Positions 1 through 7,353 of a stretch of 44,699 nucleotides of DNA are shown one piece after another. The translations under genes were made by a program, and so were the position numbers. The first letter of the stretch is position 1, and every line of letters begins with the position of its first letter. The notes under the pieces were generated by a model. The model was not told the DNA's origin. It searched no databases and saw nothing but the letters and a program-made list of their open reading frames with translations. This stretch comes from Clostridiales bacterium UBA7273 (GTDB lineage: Bacteria; Bacillota; Clostridia; Oscillospirales; Oscillospiraceae): the NCBI GenBank assembly GCA_002472405.1, contig DKRV01000002.1, positions 1 to 44,699 of the forward strand, in the 5' to 3' direction.

Positions 1-105
1 CTTCCCCTCAAGCTCCGCAAGGGGAAGACAAAAGAGGGGCGGTCTGTGACCGCCCCAATGAATAATGAATGATGAATAATTAATAGTGAATAATTGCCGA
101 TACGA
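1..105. repeat. Intergenic hairpin modules of the mosaic repeat family
   Basis: Two perfect or near-perfect palindromes are visible: a 27-base hairpin at 1-27 (CTTCCCCT ... AGGGGAAG) and one at 36-56 (GGGGCGGTC/GACCGCCCC). An AT-rich run of AATAATGAAT-type units follows. The same modules recur at 2054-2080, 2351-2405, 19500-19560 and 41640-41720, in either orientation. No coding sequence is seen here. Confidence 0.75.
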
Positions 106-338
106 TTTTTCAGAGGCGCATTTACAGTGTACCGATACATTTATTGCATCATCCCGACCGGAAGGTTCCGACAAAAACCGTAGCAAGCGGAATGGATAAA
201 TCCGTTCCCTACAAGGGTGCATCCTAAAACTCAGCAGCGCACTACTGGGTTGCGTAGCAGTTATGGTTTATTCCAACGTCCCGAACCGGGACACCGGAAA
301 TCACCGTATCGTTAGGTGCGTCAATGCGCCTCTAAAAA
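106..338. repeat. MITE/REP-like element, copy 1 (inverted ends)
   Basis: The element is bounded on the left by TTTTTCAGAGGCGCATTT and on the right by AATGCGCCTCTAAAAA, which are inverted copies of each other. The interior holds the palindrome GGAATGGATAAATCCGTTCC at 189-208 and a 'CCCGAACCGGGACACC' segment that recurs in other copies. No ORF of its own. It lies between the window edge and the terminator of the htrA-like gene. Confidence 0.8.
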
Positions 339-341
339 GAA

Positions 342-380
342 AAAACAAAAGACCGCAGCTGAGCTGCGGCCTTTTGTTTT
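342..380. terminator. Bidirectional rho-independent terminator of the htrA-like gene
   Basis: The hairpin pairs AAAACAAAAG/CCGCAGCT with AGCTGCGG/CCTTTTGTTTT. A run of A on one side and T on the other lets it work in both directions. It sits about 75 bases beyond the stop of the minus-strand protease gene, right next to the end of the first repeat element. Confidence 0.85.
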
Positions 381-454
381 GGAGAAATAGAGAGGATATA
401 TGTCGGGAGGAAGAGAGAGGGCCCTCCCGATAAAGGAGAAGAAACATAGCGTGG

Positions 455-1822
455 TTATTGCTTCGGGATGCCTGAGGCTCCGAATTCGCTGACACCGTTC
501 GACCCGGATTCGGGCTTCGACTCGTCGAAGGTGATGCTCAGCGTCGCGTACTCGCCGCCGCGATAGACGACGATGTCGGTGCTTTGACCGGCTTTGAAGT
601 TCTTGACTGCGGCATTGAGATCGGAGTAGCATCCGATGGTCTCGCCGCCGACTTCGGTGATTATATCGCCGGCAGCCAGCCCCGATTTCTCGGCGCATCC
701 GCCGGACTCAACATTGTACACATACGCGCCCTCGGGCATGTTGTAGTACTGTGCGTACATCGATGTGTAGCGATTGTCGATATTGACGCCCATGTAAGCC
801 TTGCCGCTGACGTAGCCCTTGGTGATGAGCTCGTTTGCGATATCGGCTGCGTCGTTTATCGGGATCGCAAAGCCCAGCCCCTCAACTCCGGAGGAGCCGA
901 CCTTTGCTGTCGCGATGCCGATGACTTCGCCGCGTTCGTTGTAAACAGGTCCGCCCGAGTTGCCGGAATTGATGGCGGCATCGAACTGGAACATGTTTAT
1001 CGGTGCGCTGTTGCGCTCGGTCGTGATGCTGCGGTCAAGCGCGCTGACACGGCCGGAGGTCATTGAAAAATCAAGCTCGCCAAGGGGGTTGCCGATGGCA
1101 AAAACACTGTCGCCCACGGCGATATCGTCGCTGTTGCCGATCGTGGCCGGAGTCAGATCCGATGCGTCGATCTTCAGCACGGCAACGTCGTTGTCCTCGT
1201 CGAAGCCGACGATCTTGGCTTCGTAGCTCGATTTGTCCTTAAACAGGACGCTGACCTTGTATCCGCTTTTCTGTGCCGACTCGACAACGTGATAGTTTGT
1301 CAGTATATATCCGTCGGCGGTTATTACAAATCCGGTTCCGGCGACCGCACTGGCGCTCTGCTGGCCGAATATGTTGGCATAGGTGCTTTCAAGCGAAACG
1401 CCCACTGTCTGCTGGCAGCCGAGCTCGTATATCTCGTTTGCCGAGGCGGTTTCTGTGCTGACCTTCTTGATGTTGGTCGTGCTGACGATGGGCTTGGTGG
1501 TATCGCCGGCCGGTGCGTCGGCTGTGATGCTGCTTTTGACCGCATTCCATGAAATGAAGCCGCCGGCAAGGCCGCCGACAAGCGCGCACACAAGACACAG
1601 ACACGCCGTTTTCAGCGCGCCGCTGCGATGCGCATTGCCCGACTTCTCGCGAGGCTTCTTTTCCTCGGGAGCGTAGTAGTGCGGCACTTCGGTCGCTTCG
1701 TCCTGCGGAACAAACTCCGCGTCCTCATACAACCGCTGCTCGGGCCGCACGAAGTGATACTCACCGTCAATTCCGGTGTCGTCGGACGAAGCATGTGTTC
1801 TTTTGTCTCTGTTATCGTCCAT
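455..1822 (-). CDS. HtrA/DegP-type membrane-anchored serine protease with PDZ domain
   Basis: Predicted envelope quality-control protease of 455 aa. A charged cytoplasmic N-terminus of about 68 residues is followed by one membrane segment (about 69-92, LCLVCALVGGLAGG). A trypsin-like domain carries the triad His178 (TNYHVV), Asp212 (DNDVAVLKID) and Ser289 (NSGNSGGP). A C-terminal PDZ domain covers about 355-450 (GGCAEKSGLAAGDII). The ATG at 1822 was chosen because GGAGG lies about 8 bases upstream; the longer in-frame extension to 1918 has no ribosome site and an atypical Phe-rich sequence. It is a single gene with its own terminator. HtrA-like proteases of Gram-positives have this N-in topology and degrade misfolded exported proteins. 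The exact paralog (HtrA, HtrB or YyxA type) cannot be told. Confidence 0.93.
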   Translation of the reverse strand: MDDNRDKRTHASSDDTGIDGEYHFVRPEQRLYEDAEFVPQDEATEVPHYYAPEEKKPREKSGNAHRSGALKTACLCLVCALVGGLAGGFISWNAVKSSITADAPAGDTTKPIVSTTNIKKVSTETASANEIYELGCQQTVGVSLESTYANIFGQQSASAVAGTGFVITADGYILTNYHVVESAQKSGYKVSVLFKDKSSYEAKIVGFDEDNDVAVLKIDASDLTPATIGNSDDIAVGDSVFAIGNPLGELDFSMTSGRVSALDRSITTERNSAPINMFQFDAAINSGNSGGPVYNERGEVIGIATAKVGSSGVEGLGFAIPINDAADIANELITKGYVSGKAYMGVNIDNRYTSMYAQYYNMPEGAYVYNVESGGCAEKSGLAAGDIITEVGGETIGCYSDLNAAVKNFKAGQSTDIVVYRGGEYATLSITFDESKPESGSNGVSEFGASGIPKQ

Positions 1823-1921
1823 GACGGCCTCCGTCGTTGCTCGTTTCGATCTTGTGAGCTTATAATACACATTCTTTATGACAAAGGCATGAACAAAAAA
1901 GAAAAATTCTATAAACACTTA

Positions 1922-2280
1922 TTTTTAGAGGCGAATTGGGGCTGCTACGGATACGGTGATTGCGTGAACCCGGTGTCGAGGGCGCGTGCAAAACCGTGGC
2001 TGCCGCGCGTAACGCAAGTGCGCTGCTGAATTTTGCACCGCACCCCATTGTCTTCCCCTTGCGGAGCTTGAGGGGAAGATGCCGCTTGCGGCAGATGAGG
2101 TGTAAATATATCTGCGCCGTAGGCGCTACATTGTTGACATATGTATCGGTTTTGCCTGTACCAAAATCTATAGTCGTAGGGAACGGATTTATCCGTTCCG
2201 CTGTGATGGTTTAGTTGGCAGTTTCCGGTCGGGATACCGCAATATATGTATTTGTACAATGTGAATGCGCCTCTAAAAAA
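1922..2280. repeat. MITE/REP-like element, copy 2 (about 360 bp)
   Basis: The ends are TTTTTAGAGGCGAATTGGGG (left) and GTGAATGCGCCTCTAAAAAA (right). The interior is a mosaic: the CTTCCCCTTGCGGAGC... hairpin at 2053-2079, a GCCGCTTGCGGC palindrome, and the REP palindrome GGAACGGATTTATCCGTTCC at 2180-2199. The module around 2127-2175 reappears inverted at 19700-19745. No credible ORF. It lies upstream of the htrA-like gene. Confidence 0.8.
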
Positions 2281-2580
2281 GCGCCACTGAAAAAATGTGG
2301 CGGTTAGCACCGCAGATTTAATAACACCTCATCCGTCACCAAGGTGACACCTTCCCCTCAAGCTACGCAGGGGAAGGCAAAAGGACGGTCTGTGACCGCC
2401 CCAATGAATAATGAATAATTGCGGTGTGCCTGCGGCACGGATTTAAATTCATTCGCCCTCTGGGCGAATACCTAACTTTTTCACTTTTACCTTTTACTTA
2501 TTACTTAGCAGACGCAGTCTGCGCTGCCGGGCTACCAGAGATATATGTATCCGTGACTGCGTCAAATCGCCTCTAAAAAA
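2281..2580. repeat. Repeat mosaic between htrA-like gene and ferredoxin
   Basis: It starts with an alternative element end (GCGCCACTGAAAAAA, 2281-2295) and closes with ATCGCCTCTAAAAAAA near 2566-2580. Between them lie the CACCTCATCCGTCACC module, the CTTCCCCTCAAGCTACG hairpin, a GACGGTC/GACCG palindrome, and ATTCGCCCTCTGGGCGAAT at about 2450. The same string of modules recurs at 19465-19560 and 41870-42035. No gene is seen. Confidence 0.7.
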
Positions 2581-2582
2581 AG

Positions 2583-2622
2583 AAAAAACCGAGAGGACGG
2601 ACGAACCGTACTCTCGGTTTTT
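2583..2622. terminator. Rho-independent terminator of the ferredoxin gene
   Basis: AAAAAACCGAGAG pairs with CTCTCGGTTTTTT around a 15-base loop. It lies 13 bases past the ferredoxin stop codon, reading on the minus strand. The A/T flanks make it usable in both directions. Confidence 0.85.
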
Positions 2623-2634
2623 CTCGATCGGGAC

Positions 2635-2802
2635 TTAGCCCTCAATTGCCTCTGCGGGGCACTGAGCTGCGCACGCACCGCACTCAAGGCACTTGCTGGG
2701 GTCGATCTCGTAGTGAAGCTCGCCCATAGAGATAGCTTCGGCAGGGCACTGAGCTGCGCATGCGCCGCAGGACAGGCACTCGTCGGTAATTACAAAAGCC
2801 AT
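2635..2802 (-). CDS. 2[4Fe-4S] clostridial-type ferredoxin (55 aa)
   Basis: A 55-aa electron carrier. It has two nearly identical cluster motifs, CLSCGACAAQCP and CLECGACAAQCP, each giving CX2CX2CX3CP, with the internal repeat AAQCPAEAI. This is the classical low-potential clostridial ferredoxin layout and length. The ATG at 2802 has GGAGG 8 bases upstream, and the gene ends in TAA followed by its own terminator. It is transcribed alone, so it probably serves as a general electron carrier (for example for pyruvate:ferredoxin oxidoreductase or electron-bifurcating enzymes). In this window the enoate reductase and the dehydratase system would also use low-potential electrons, but no direct link is shown. 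Confidence 0.95.
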   Translation of the reverse strand: MAFVITDECLSCGACAAQCPAEAISMGELHYEIDPSKCLECGACAAQCPAEAIEG

Positions 2803-2867
2803 GATGTAACCTCCATAAGAAATTTGCTCAATAGGAAATCAGGTCTTTGCCTATGTCTTGCAAGTGC

Positions 2868-2895
2868 ATTGTAACACATAATCGCAAAAATGCAA
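2868..2895 (-). promoter_or_regulatory. Probable sigma-A promoter of the ferredoxin gene
   Basis: On the minus strand the -35 is TTGCAT (2895-2890), then a 16-base spacer and the -10 TACAAT (2873-2868), about 65 bases upstream of the ferredoxin ATG. Assigned by inspection only. Confidence 0.55.
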
Positions 2896-2984
2896 ATGTA
2901 AATTTGCAGTTAATAACTATTATTTTTGCAAATTGGCAATAATCCCGTATACGACAGTATCGGCGCGGCCGATATACTAAAATA

Positions 2985-3024
2985 TAAGCTGACGAGAATT
3001 GAACCCATATCGCCTGTCAGCTTA
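2985..3024 (+). promoter_or_regulatory. Leader hairpin just upstream of the clpC-like ribosome site
   Basis: TAAGCTGAC (2985-2993) and GTCAGCTTA (3016-3024) form a perfect 9-bp stem with a 22-base loop. It ends 3 bases before the GAGGGGG ribosome site at 3028-3034. It could affect translation or mRNA stability, or be a protein-binding operator. A CtsR-type direct repeat (GGTCAAA pairs), common before clpC in Firmicutes, was not seen. Confidence 0.5.
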
Positions 3025-3043
3025 CCCGAGGGGGAACGAGATC

Positions 3044-5308
3044 TTGAAGAACAACGAGAAATTCACCGAAAAGGCCGAGGGCGCGATCGAGCAGGCGCGG
3101 CTTGCCGCGTTCGGTCTTGGCCACAGCTATGTGGGAACGGAGCATTTGCTGCTGGGCATACTGCGAGAGCGCGCCGGACTCGGCGCGAGAATACTGCGCG
3201 ACCGGGGCCTGAGCGAGCACAGCCTGAAGGACGCAATAAGCCGCGCAAACGGCACCGGCGAGCCGGGAGTTCCGACGCAGGGGCTCACAAAGCACGCATG
3301 GCAGGCGATCGAAAAAGCGGCAGCGGACGCTGCGCGGTTAGGCCACAGCTATATCGGCACGGAGCATCTGCTGCTGGGCATACTGCGGCAGCCCGATTGC
3401 GGCGGCGCGCGTGCGCTGGCCGCGGCAGGGCTGAGCGTAAACGATATCTACACCGATATCCTTGCCGTGTTCGGAACAGGCTCCTTCAAGCCGCGCAATC
3501 AGCCGACCGTGCAGCCGAAAGCCACGGTCAAGCACAGCGAAACGCGCGTGCTCGACCAGTACAGCCGCGACCTCACGTTGCTTGCCGCCTCGGGAAGCTT
3601 CGACCCCGTCATCGGCCGCGATGAGGAGATACGCCGCAGCGTTCAGATCCTCTCGCGCCGCAGCAAGAACAATCCGGTGCTCATCGGTGAGCCGGGCGTT
3701 GGCAAGACCGCCGTGGCCGAGGGCATAGCCGCTTATATCGCAGGCTCCGACGCGCCCGACAGCATGGCCGGCAAGCGCCTTGTTGCGCTCGACCTTCCGG
3801 CGCTGCTTGCCGGAACAAAGTACCGCGGTGATTTCGAGGAGAGAGTCAAGGCGGTGCTCAAGGACGTGAAAAAGGCCGGAGACGTGATACTTTTCATCGA
3901 CGAGATGCACACCATGATCGGCGCAGGCAGCGCCGAGGGTGCGATCGACGCGGCAAACATCCTAAAGCCGGCGCTCGGCCGGGGCGAGGTGCAGATAATC
4001 GGCGCGACCACGCCCGAGGAGTACCGCCGTCATATCGAAAAGGACGCAGCGCTTGAGCGCAGGTTCCAGCCGGTGAAGATAGCCGAGCCGTCGCGCGGCG
4101 ACAGCCTGAAAATGCTTGGCGCGGTGCGCCAAAGCCTTGAAAAGCACCACGGCGTGAAGATATCCGACGCTGCGCTCACGGCGGCGGTCGATCTCTCCGC
4201 ACGGTATATAAACGACCGCTTCCTGCCGGACAAGGCCATCGACCTTGCCGACGAGGCGGCCGCGCACATCCGCGTTTCCGGCGGCGGCCTGGTAACGGCC
4301 GAGGATATCGCCGGGGTAGTGTCGCTGTGGACGGGCATACCCGTGGCGAATCTCAGCGCCGACGAGACAAAGCGCCTGTGCAATATGGAAAGCATACTCC
4401 ACCGCCGCGTGATCGGCCAGAACGAGGCCGTCACGGCCGTGTCGCGCGCTATCCGCCGCGGCAGAGTGGGGCTGTCAGACCCCGACCGCCCGATAGGGAG
4501 CTTTTTGTTCCTCGGCCCGACGGGAGTGGGCAAAACCGAGCTGTGCCGCGCCCTCGCCGAGGCTGTTTTCGGCGAAAGCGAGGCGATGATAAGGCTCGAC
4601 ATGTCCGAATACATGGAAAAGCACGCGGTCAGCAAGCTCATCGGCTCGCCGCCGGGCTATGTCGGCTATGAGGACGGCGGCCAGCTCACCGAGCGCGTGC
4701 GGCGCAAGCCGTGGTCGGTCGTACTGTTTGACGAGATCGAAAAGGCGCACGAGGATGTGTGGGGCATCCTGCTCCAGATCATGGACGACGGCAGGCTCAC
4801 CGACTCCGCCGGGCGCGTCGTGAGCTTCCGCAACACGATCATCGTAATGACCTCGAACGTCGGCGCAAAGTCGATAAGCGACGGCCGGCCGCGCATGGGC
4901 TTCACGCCCGACGGCGGCGATGAGGCGCAGCTCATGCGCGCGCGCATAAACGAGGAGCTGCGCCGGACCTTCAAGCCCGAGTTTTTGAACCGCATCGACG
5001 AGACGATCGTTTTCCGCAGGCTCAGCCGCGCCGAGATACGCAGCATAGCCGAGCGCATGCTGCTGACGGTGGCCGAGCGCTTCAAGGCGCTGGGCATGAC
5101 GCTTTCCGTGCCCGATCAGGTCGTGGATTTTCTCGCCGAGCGCGGCTACGACGAGAAATACGGCGCGCGTCCGCTGCGCCGCGCGATACGCAGCATGATC
5201 GAGGACAAGGCCGCCGAGCTTATGCTCACCGACAGCCTTGGCCGCGGCGACACAGTGCAGGCGAGCATCGACGGCGGCGAATTGGTTTTGACAAAGCACG
5301 GCGTTTAG
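3044..5308 (+). CDS. clpC: ClpC-family AAA+ unfoldase lacking the middle (UVR/M) domain
   Basis: ATP-dependent unfoldase subunit expected to feed ClpP. From the TTG at 3044 (GAGGGGG 9 bases upstream; MKNNEKFTEKAEGA fits the family start) it is 754 aa. Two Clp_N repeats contain LGHSYVGTEHLLLGIL and LGHSYIGTEHLLLGIL. AAA-1 has Walker A GEPGVGKT (about 215) and Walker B ILFIDEM. AAA-2 has Walker A GPTGVGKT (about 491) and Walker B VLFDEIE. A D2 loop MGF (about 618) resembles the (I/V/L)GF ClpP-docking loop. In ordinary ClpC the two modules are separated by a coiled-coil M domain with a UVR motif; here DEAAAHIRVSGGG runs straight into VTAEDIAGVVSLWTGIP. The overall sequence of AAA-2 is ClpC-like rather than ClpA-like. 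A longer TTG start at 2999 has no ribosome site. Confidence 0.9.
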   Translation: MKNNEKFTEKAEGAIEQARLAAFGLGHSYVGTEHLLLGILRERAGLGARILRDRGLSEHSLKDAISRANGTGEPGVPTQGLTKHAWQAIEKAAADAARLGHSYIGTEHLLLGILRQPDCGGARALAAAGLSVNDIYTDILAVFGTGSFKPRNQPTVQPKATVKHSETRVLDQYSRDLTLLAASGSFDPVIGRDEEIRRSVQILSRRSKNNPVLIGEPGVGKTAVAEGIAAYIAGSDAPDSMAGKRLVALDLPALLAGTKYRGDFEERVKAVLKDVKKAGDVILFIDEMHTMIGAGSAEGAIDAANILKPALGRGEVQIIGATTPEEYRRHIEKDAALERRFQPVKIAEPSRGDSLKMLGAVRQSLEKHHGVKISDAALTAAVDLSARYINDRFLPDKAIDLADEAAAHIRVSGGGLVTAEDIAGVVSLWTGIPVANLSADETKRLCNMESILHRRVIGQNEAVTAVSRAIRRGRVGLSDPDRPIGSFLFLGPTGVGKTELCRALAEAVFGESEAMIRLDMSEYMEKHAVSKLIGSPPGYVGYEDGGQLTERVRRKPWSVVLFDEIEKAHEDVWGILLQIMDDGRLTDSAGRVVSFRNTIIVMTSNVGAKSISDGRPRMGFTPDGGDEAQLMRARINEELRRTFKPEFLNRIDETIVFRRLSRAEIRSIAERMLLTVAERFKALGMTLSVPDQVVDFLAERGYDEKYGARPLRRAIRSMIEDKAAELMLTDSLGRGDTVQASIDGGELVLTKHGV

Positions 5309-5316
5309 TTTATAAT
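5288..5316 (+). promoter_or_regulatory. Consensus sigma-A promoter inside the end of clpC
   Basis: TTGACA (5288-5293), a 17-base spacer and TATAAT (5311-5316) match the consensus exactly. The -35 lies within the last codons of the clpC-like gene and the -10 just after its stop. It should drive the thioesterase gene starting at 5346 independently of clpC. Confidence 0.85.
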
Positions 5317-5345
5317 GCTTTCCGTGATTTTTACGGAGGACAATT

Positions 5346-5738
5346 ATGGACAAGCAGAGGTTTATAAATAAAGTCAATACGCGCTGCGAATATAATAAAT
5401 ATAATCATATTTTTGTGACCGACGTAGAGCCTGAAAGCGCCGTCGTCGAGGCCGAGCTTCGCCCCGAGTCGTTAAATCCCCTCGGCATGGCGCACGGCGG
5501 CTTTGTGTATTCCATGTGCGATATCGCCGCCGGCGTCATTATCGCCCAGTACGCCGATAAGTTTGTAACGCTCAGCGGCAACCTGTATTTCATGCGCCCG
5601 GGCAAGGGCAAAAAGCTCCGCTGCGAAGCGCGAATAATAAAGCGCGGCCGCACCGTCAACGTCGTTGACACCTGCGTTTTTGACGACAGCGGCGCCGTCA
5701 CCGCCAAGGGCACGTTTGAGATCTATATAATGGAGTAA
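5346..5738 (+). CDS. PaaI/YdiI-type hotdog-fold thioesterase
   Basis: A 130-aa protein, the usual length of single-domain hotdog acyl-CoA thioesterases. The signature NPLGMAHGGFVYSMCDIAAG (about 43-62) has the HGG turn and the acidic residue on the central helix that PaaI-type enzymes use. The C-terminal strands (TLSGNLYFMRPGKGKKLRCEA) match the family. It would hydrolyse a CoA thioester, often aromatic or hydroxy-acyl; the substrate is unknown. GGAGG lies 7 bases before the ATG. It is a separate unit, with a perfect promoter overlapping clpC and a terminator 12 bases after the stop. Confidence 0.88.
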   Translation: MDKQRFINKVNTRCEYNKYNHIFVTDVEPESAVVEAELRPESLNPLGMAHGGFVYSMCDIAAGVIIAQYADKFVTLSGNLYFMRPGKGKKLRCEARIIKRGRTVNVVDTCVFDDSGAVTAKGTFEIYIME

Positions 5739-5749
5739 GCTGACGAAAC

Positions 5750-5785
5750 AAAAAAGAGTGCAGACACTGTCTGCACTCTTTTTTA
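5750..5785. terminator. Terminator shared by converging genes
   Basis: AAAAAAGAGTGCAGACA pairs with TGTCTGCACTCTTTTTT around a single base. This 16-bp arm with A and T tails ends both the plus-strand thioesterase gene and the converging minus-strand gene at 5818. Confidence 0.92.
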
Positions 5786-5817
5786 CATTAATTTACATCA
5801 AGACTTTTTGCAACCGA

Positions 5818-6237
5818 TCAGGGCTTTACGGAGTCTGCAATGCTGCCGAGGTAGCCCTTGAGGCCGTCAACAAAGGTCTTGGGGGTATTGAGTATGCCCT
5901 CGACATCGCCCTTGTCGTATGCCCGGCCGATATCCTCGAGCATGCCGACGAAATCGTCGGTTGCGCTCTCAAGGCCGGCCTCGACCTTATCGCCGTAATT
6001 CCAAAGGTTTTCGAGCTTATCGACGTCAACGCCGACCTTCTCGCCGACGGTCGCCTTGATCTCGCCGAGCTTTGCGGAAACTGTCGCATGTGTCTTTTCA
6101 ACTGCGGATGCTACGCTGCTGTCTGCCGTGTTGTTGTCGGCAAGGCTTACGGGAGCAAAAACGACTGCCAGAAGCAGAACCGCTGCCAGTGCCGCCGCAA
6201 GAATCATAACAGCATTCTTTTTAAGAGTGTTGGTCAT
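5818..6237 (-). CDS. Small exported or membrane-anchored protein of unknown function
   Basis: 139 aa. The N-terminus MTNTLKKNAVMILAAALAAV...APVSLA is a signal peptide or single membrane anchor (charged start, about 18 hydrophobic residues, possible cleavage after ALA-like VSLA). The rest is acidic, helical and soluble, rich in Asp, Glu and Val, with no Cys. No known family was recognised. GGAGGG is 6 bases upstream of the ATG. It lies 73 bases downstream of the PAP2 gene on the same strand, so read-through is possible, and it ends at a strong shared terminator. Confidence 0.75.
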   Translation of the reverse strand: MTNTLKKNAVMILAAALAAVLLLAVVFAPVSLADNNTADSSVASAVEKTHATVSAKLGEIKATVGEKVGVDVDKLENLWNYGDKVEAGLESATDDFVGMLEDIGRAYDKGDVEGILNTPKTFVDGLKGYLGSIADSVKP

Positions 6238-6310
6238 AATTTTCCCTCCATTTTTGCGGTTTTTGTTTAAAACTATACTTTTTCCCCTTGATAATATAGA
6301 TTAAACCATA

Positions 6311-6976
6311 TCATGGAGCGGATTGCAAGAGTTTTTTATTGATTTTAATAAATATTTTCCAAACAGGCAGTTTTTGTCCCAGAGCAAACGCCAGCTCGCC
6401 GAAGAATATGCCGCCGATAACGTCGGCGATGACGTGCTGCTTGACAAACAGCGTTGACAGGCAAATGAGTGCGGCGCAGACGCCGCAAAAGACCTTGAAC
6501 CATGTTTTTGCGTCCGGCGTGCGCAGCGACTGACGGAACACGAGGTAGGCAAACAGGCAGTGCATCGACGGGAAGCAGTTTGTCGGCGTGTCGAACGAGT
6601 ACACGACCGACAGCGCCCATGTAAAGCCGCCGGCATCGGCGGAAAGCTCGGGGCGCGCGATGCAGCTGGGAAGCGCGAGGAATATCACGCCGCAGATGAT
6701 ATCGGCGATAATGACGCCCGAGGCAAAGCGGCAGCACAGATCCTCGTCCTGCCGCGCGATGAGCAGCAGCCCCATGCCCCAGAACACGAATGTTCCGACG
6801 TAAACGACCACCCACTCGGGGCGCAGCGGTATCAGCGCGTCAAGCCCGAGCGTCACGTCAAACGCGCGCGAGAAATCCGCCAGACTCTTTGTGCCAAGCC
6901 ACACCGCGGCGTGCATTGCCGCGATAGCAAGCAGCGGCACAACGGAGTACTTATGTATTATCGTCCTCTTTTGCAT
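6311..6976 (-). CDS. PAP2-superfamily membrane phosphatase (AUR1-like subgroup)
   Basis: 221 aa with about five to six hydrophobic segments. It shows the second and third phosphatase motifs: PSMH (136-139) and S174...H181-x3-D185 (STLFVKQHVIADVIGG). The first motif (KX6RP) is not present in standard form; only IARP at about 106-109 is near it. That is typical of AUR1-like PAP2 proteins that act on lipid or inositol phosphates. The likely role is dephosphorylation or exchange of a lipid phosphate at the membrane outer face. The gene has a consensus promoter at 7022-7050. The assignment to PAP2 is firm; the substrate is not known. Confidence 0.85.
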   Translation of the reverse strand: MQKRTIIHKYSVVPLLAIAAMHAAVWLGTKSLADFSRAFDVTLGLDALIPLRPEWVVVYVGTFVFWGMGLLLIARQDEDLCCRFASGVIIADIICGVIFLALPSCIARPELSADAGGFTWALSVVYSFDTPTNCFPSMHCLFAYLVFRQSLRTPDAKTWFKVFCGVCAALICLSTLFVKQHVIADVIGGIFFGELAFALGQKLPVWKIFIKINKKLLQSAP

Positions 6977-7021
6977 ATGTTTCTCCCAAATTCAAACTGT
7001 GTGGTTCAAAACCGTACAGCA

Positions 7022-7050
7022 ACTATAATCCCTCTCCACACCCCTGTCAA
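7022..7050 (-). promoter_or_regulatory. Sigma-A promoter of the PAP2 gene
   Basis: Minus-strand TTGACA (7050-7045), a 17-base spacer and TATAGT (7027-7022). The T/A-run end of a repeat element starts only two bases beyond the -35, at 7053. Confidence 0.8.
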
Positions 7051-7052
7051 GG

Positions 7053-7286
7053 TTTTTTAGAGGCGCATTTTTAGAGGCGCATTGACGCACCTACCAATAC
7101 ATCTATCTCTGGCAGCCCGGTTCGGAACAATGGAATAAACCATAGCGTTTCGCGTGACGTTAGTGCGCTGCTGAATTTTGCACCGCACCAACGTATGGCG
7201 AGGCAAATACGGTTTTGTCGGAAACTTCGATACCGGGTTCACGCAATCACCGTATTGGTAGCTGCCTCAATTCGCCTCTGAAAAAA
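7053..7286. repeat. MITE/REP-like element with a doubled left end
   Basis: The left end is tandemly repeated, TTTTTTAGAGGCGCATT followed at once by TTTTTAGAGGCGCATTGACG. The right end is CAATTCGCCTCTGAAAAAA. The interior has the CCCGGTTCGGAACAATGG and GCACCGCACC segments of other copies. It fills the gap between two divergent genes, with one end next to each promoter. Confidence 0.8.
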
Positions 7287-7289
7287 CAG

Positions 7290-7318
7290 GTGCAAAATAT
7301 GGGGGCGTGTGGTATAAT
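7290..7318 (+). promoter_or_regulatory. Probable promoter of the MFS/LOG operon
   Basis: The -10 is a perfect TATAAT (7313-7318). The -35 at 17-base spacing is GTGCAA, which is weak. The A-run end of the repeat element stops 3 bases upstream of this -35. Confidence 0.55.
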
Positions 7319-7353
7319 CGTGGCAAAACCAACCCGGAGGGTGAGCGGAGAAA

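Noticed and set aside
2053..2374. Possible CRISPR array from repeated CTTCCCCT... hairpins
   Set aside because: The copies are not evenly spaced, occur in both orientations and are separated by other repeat modules, not unique spacers; no cas genes.
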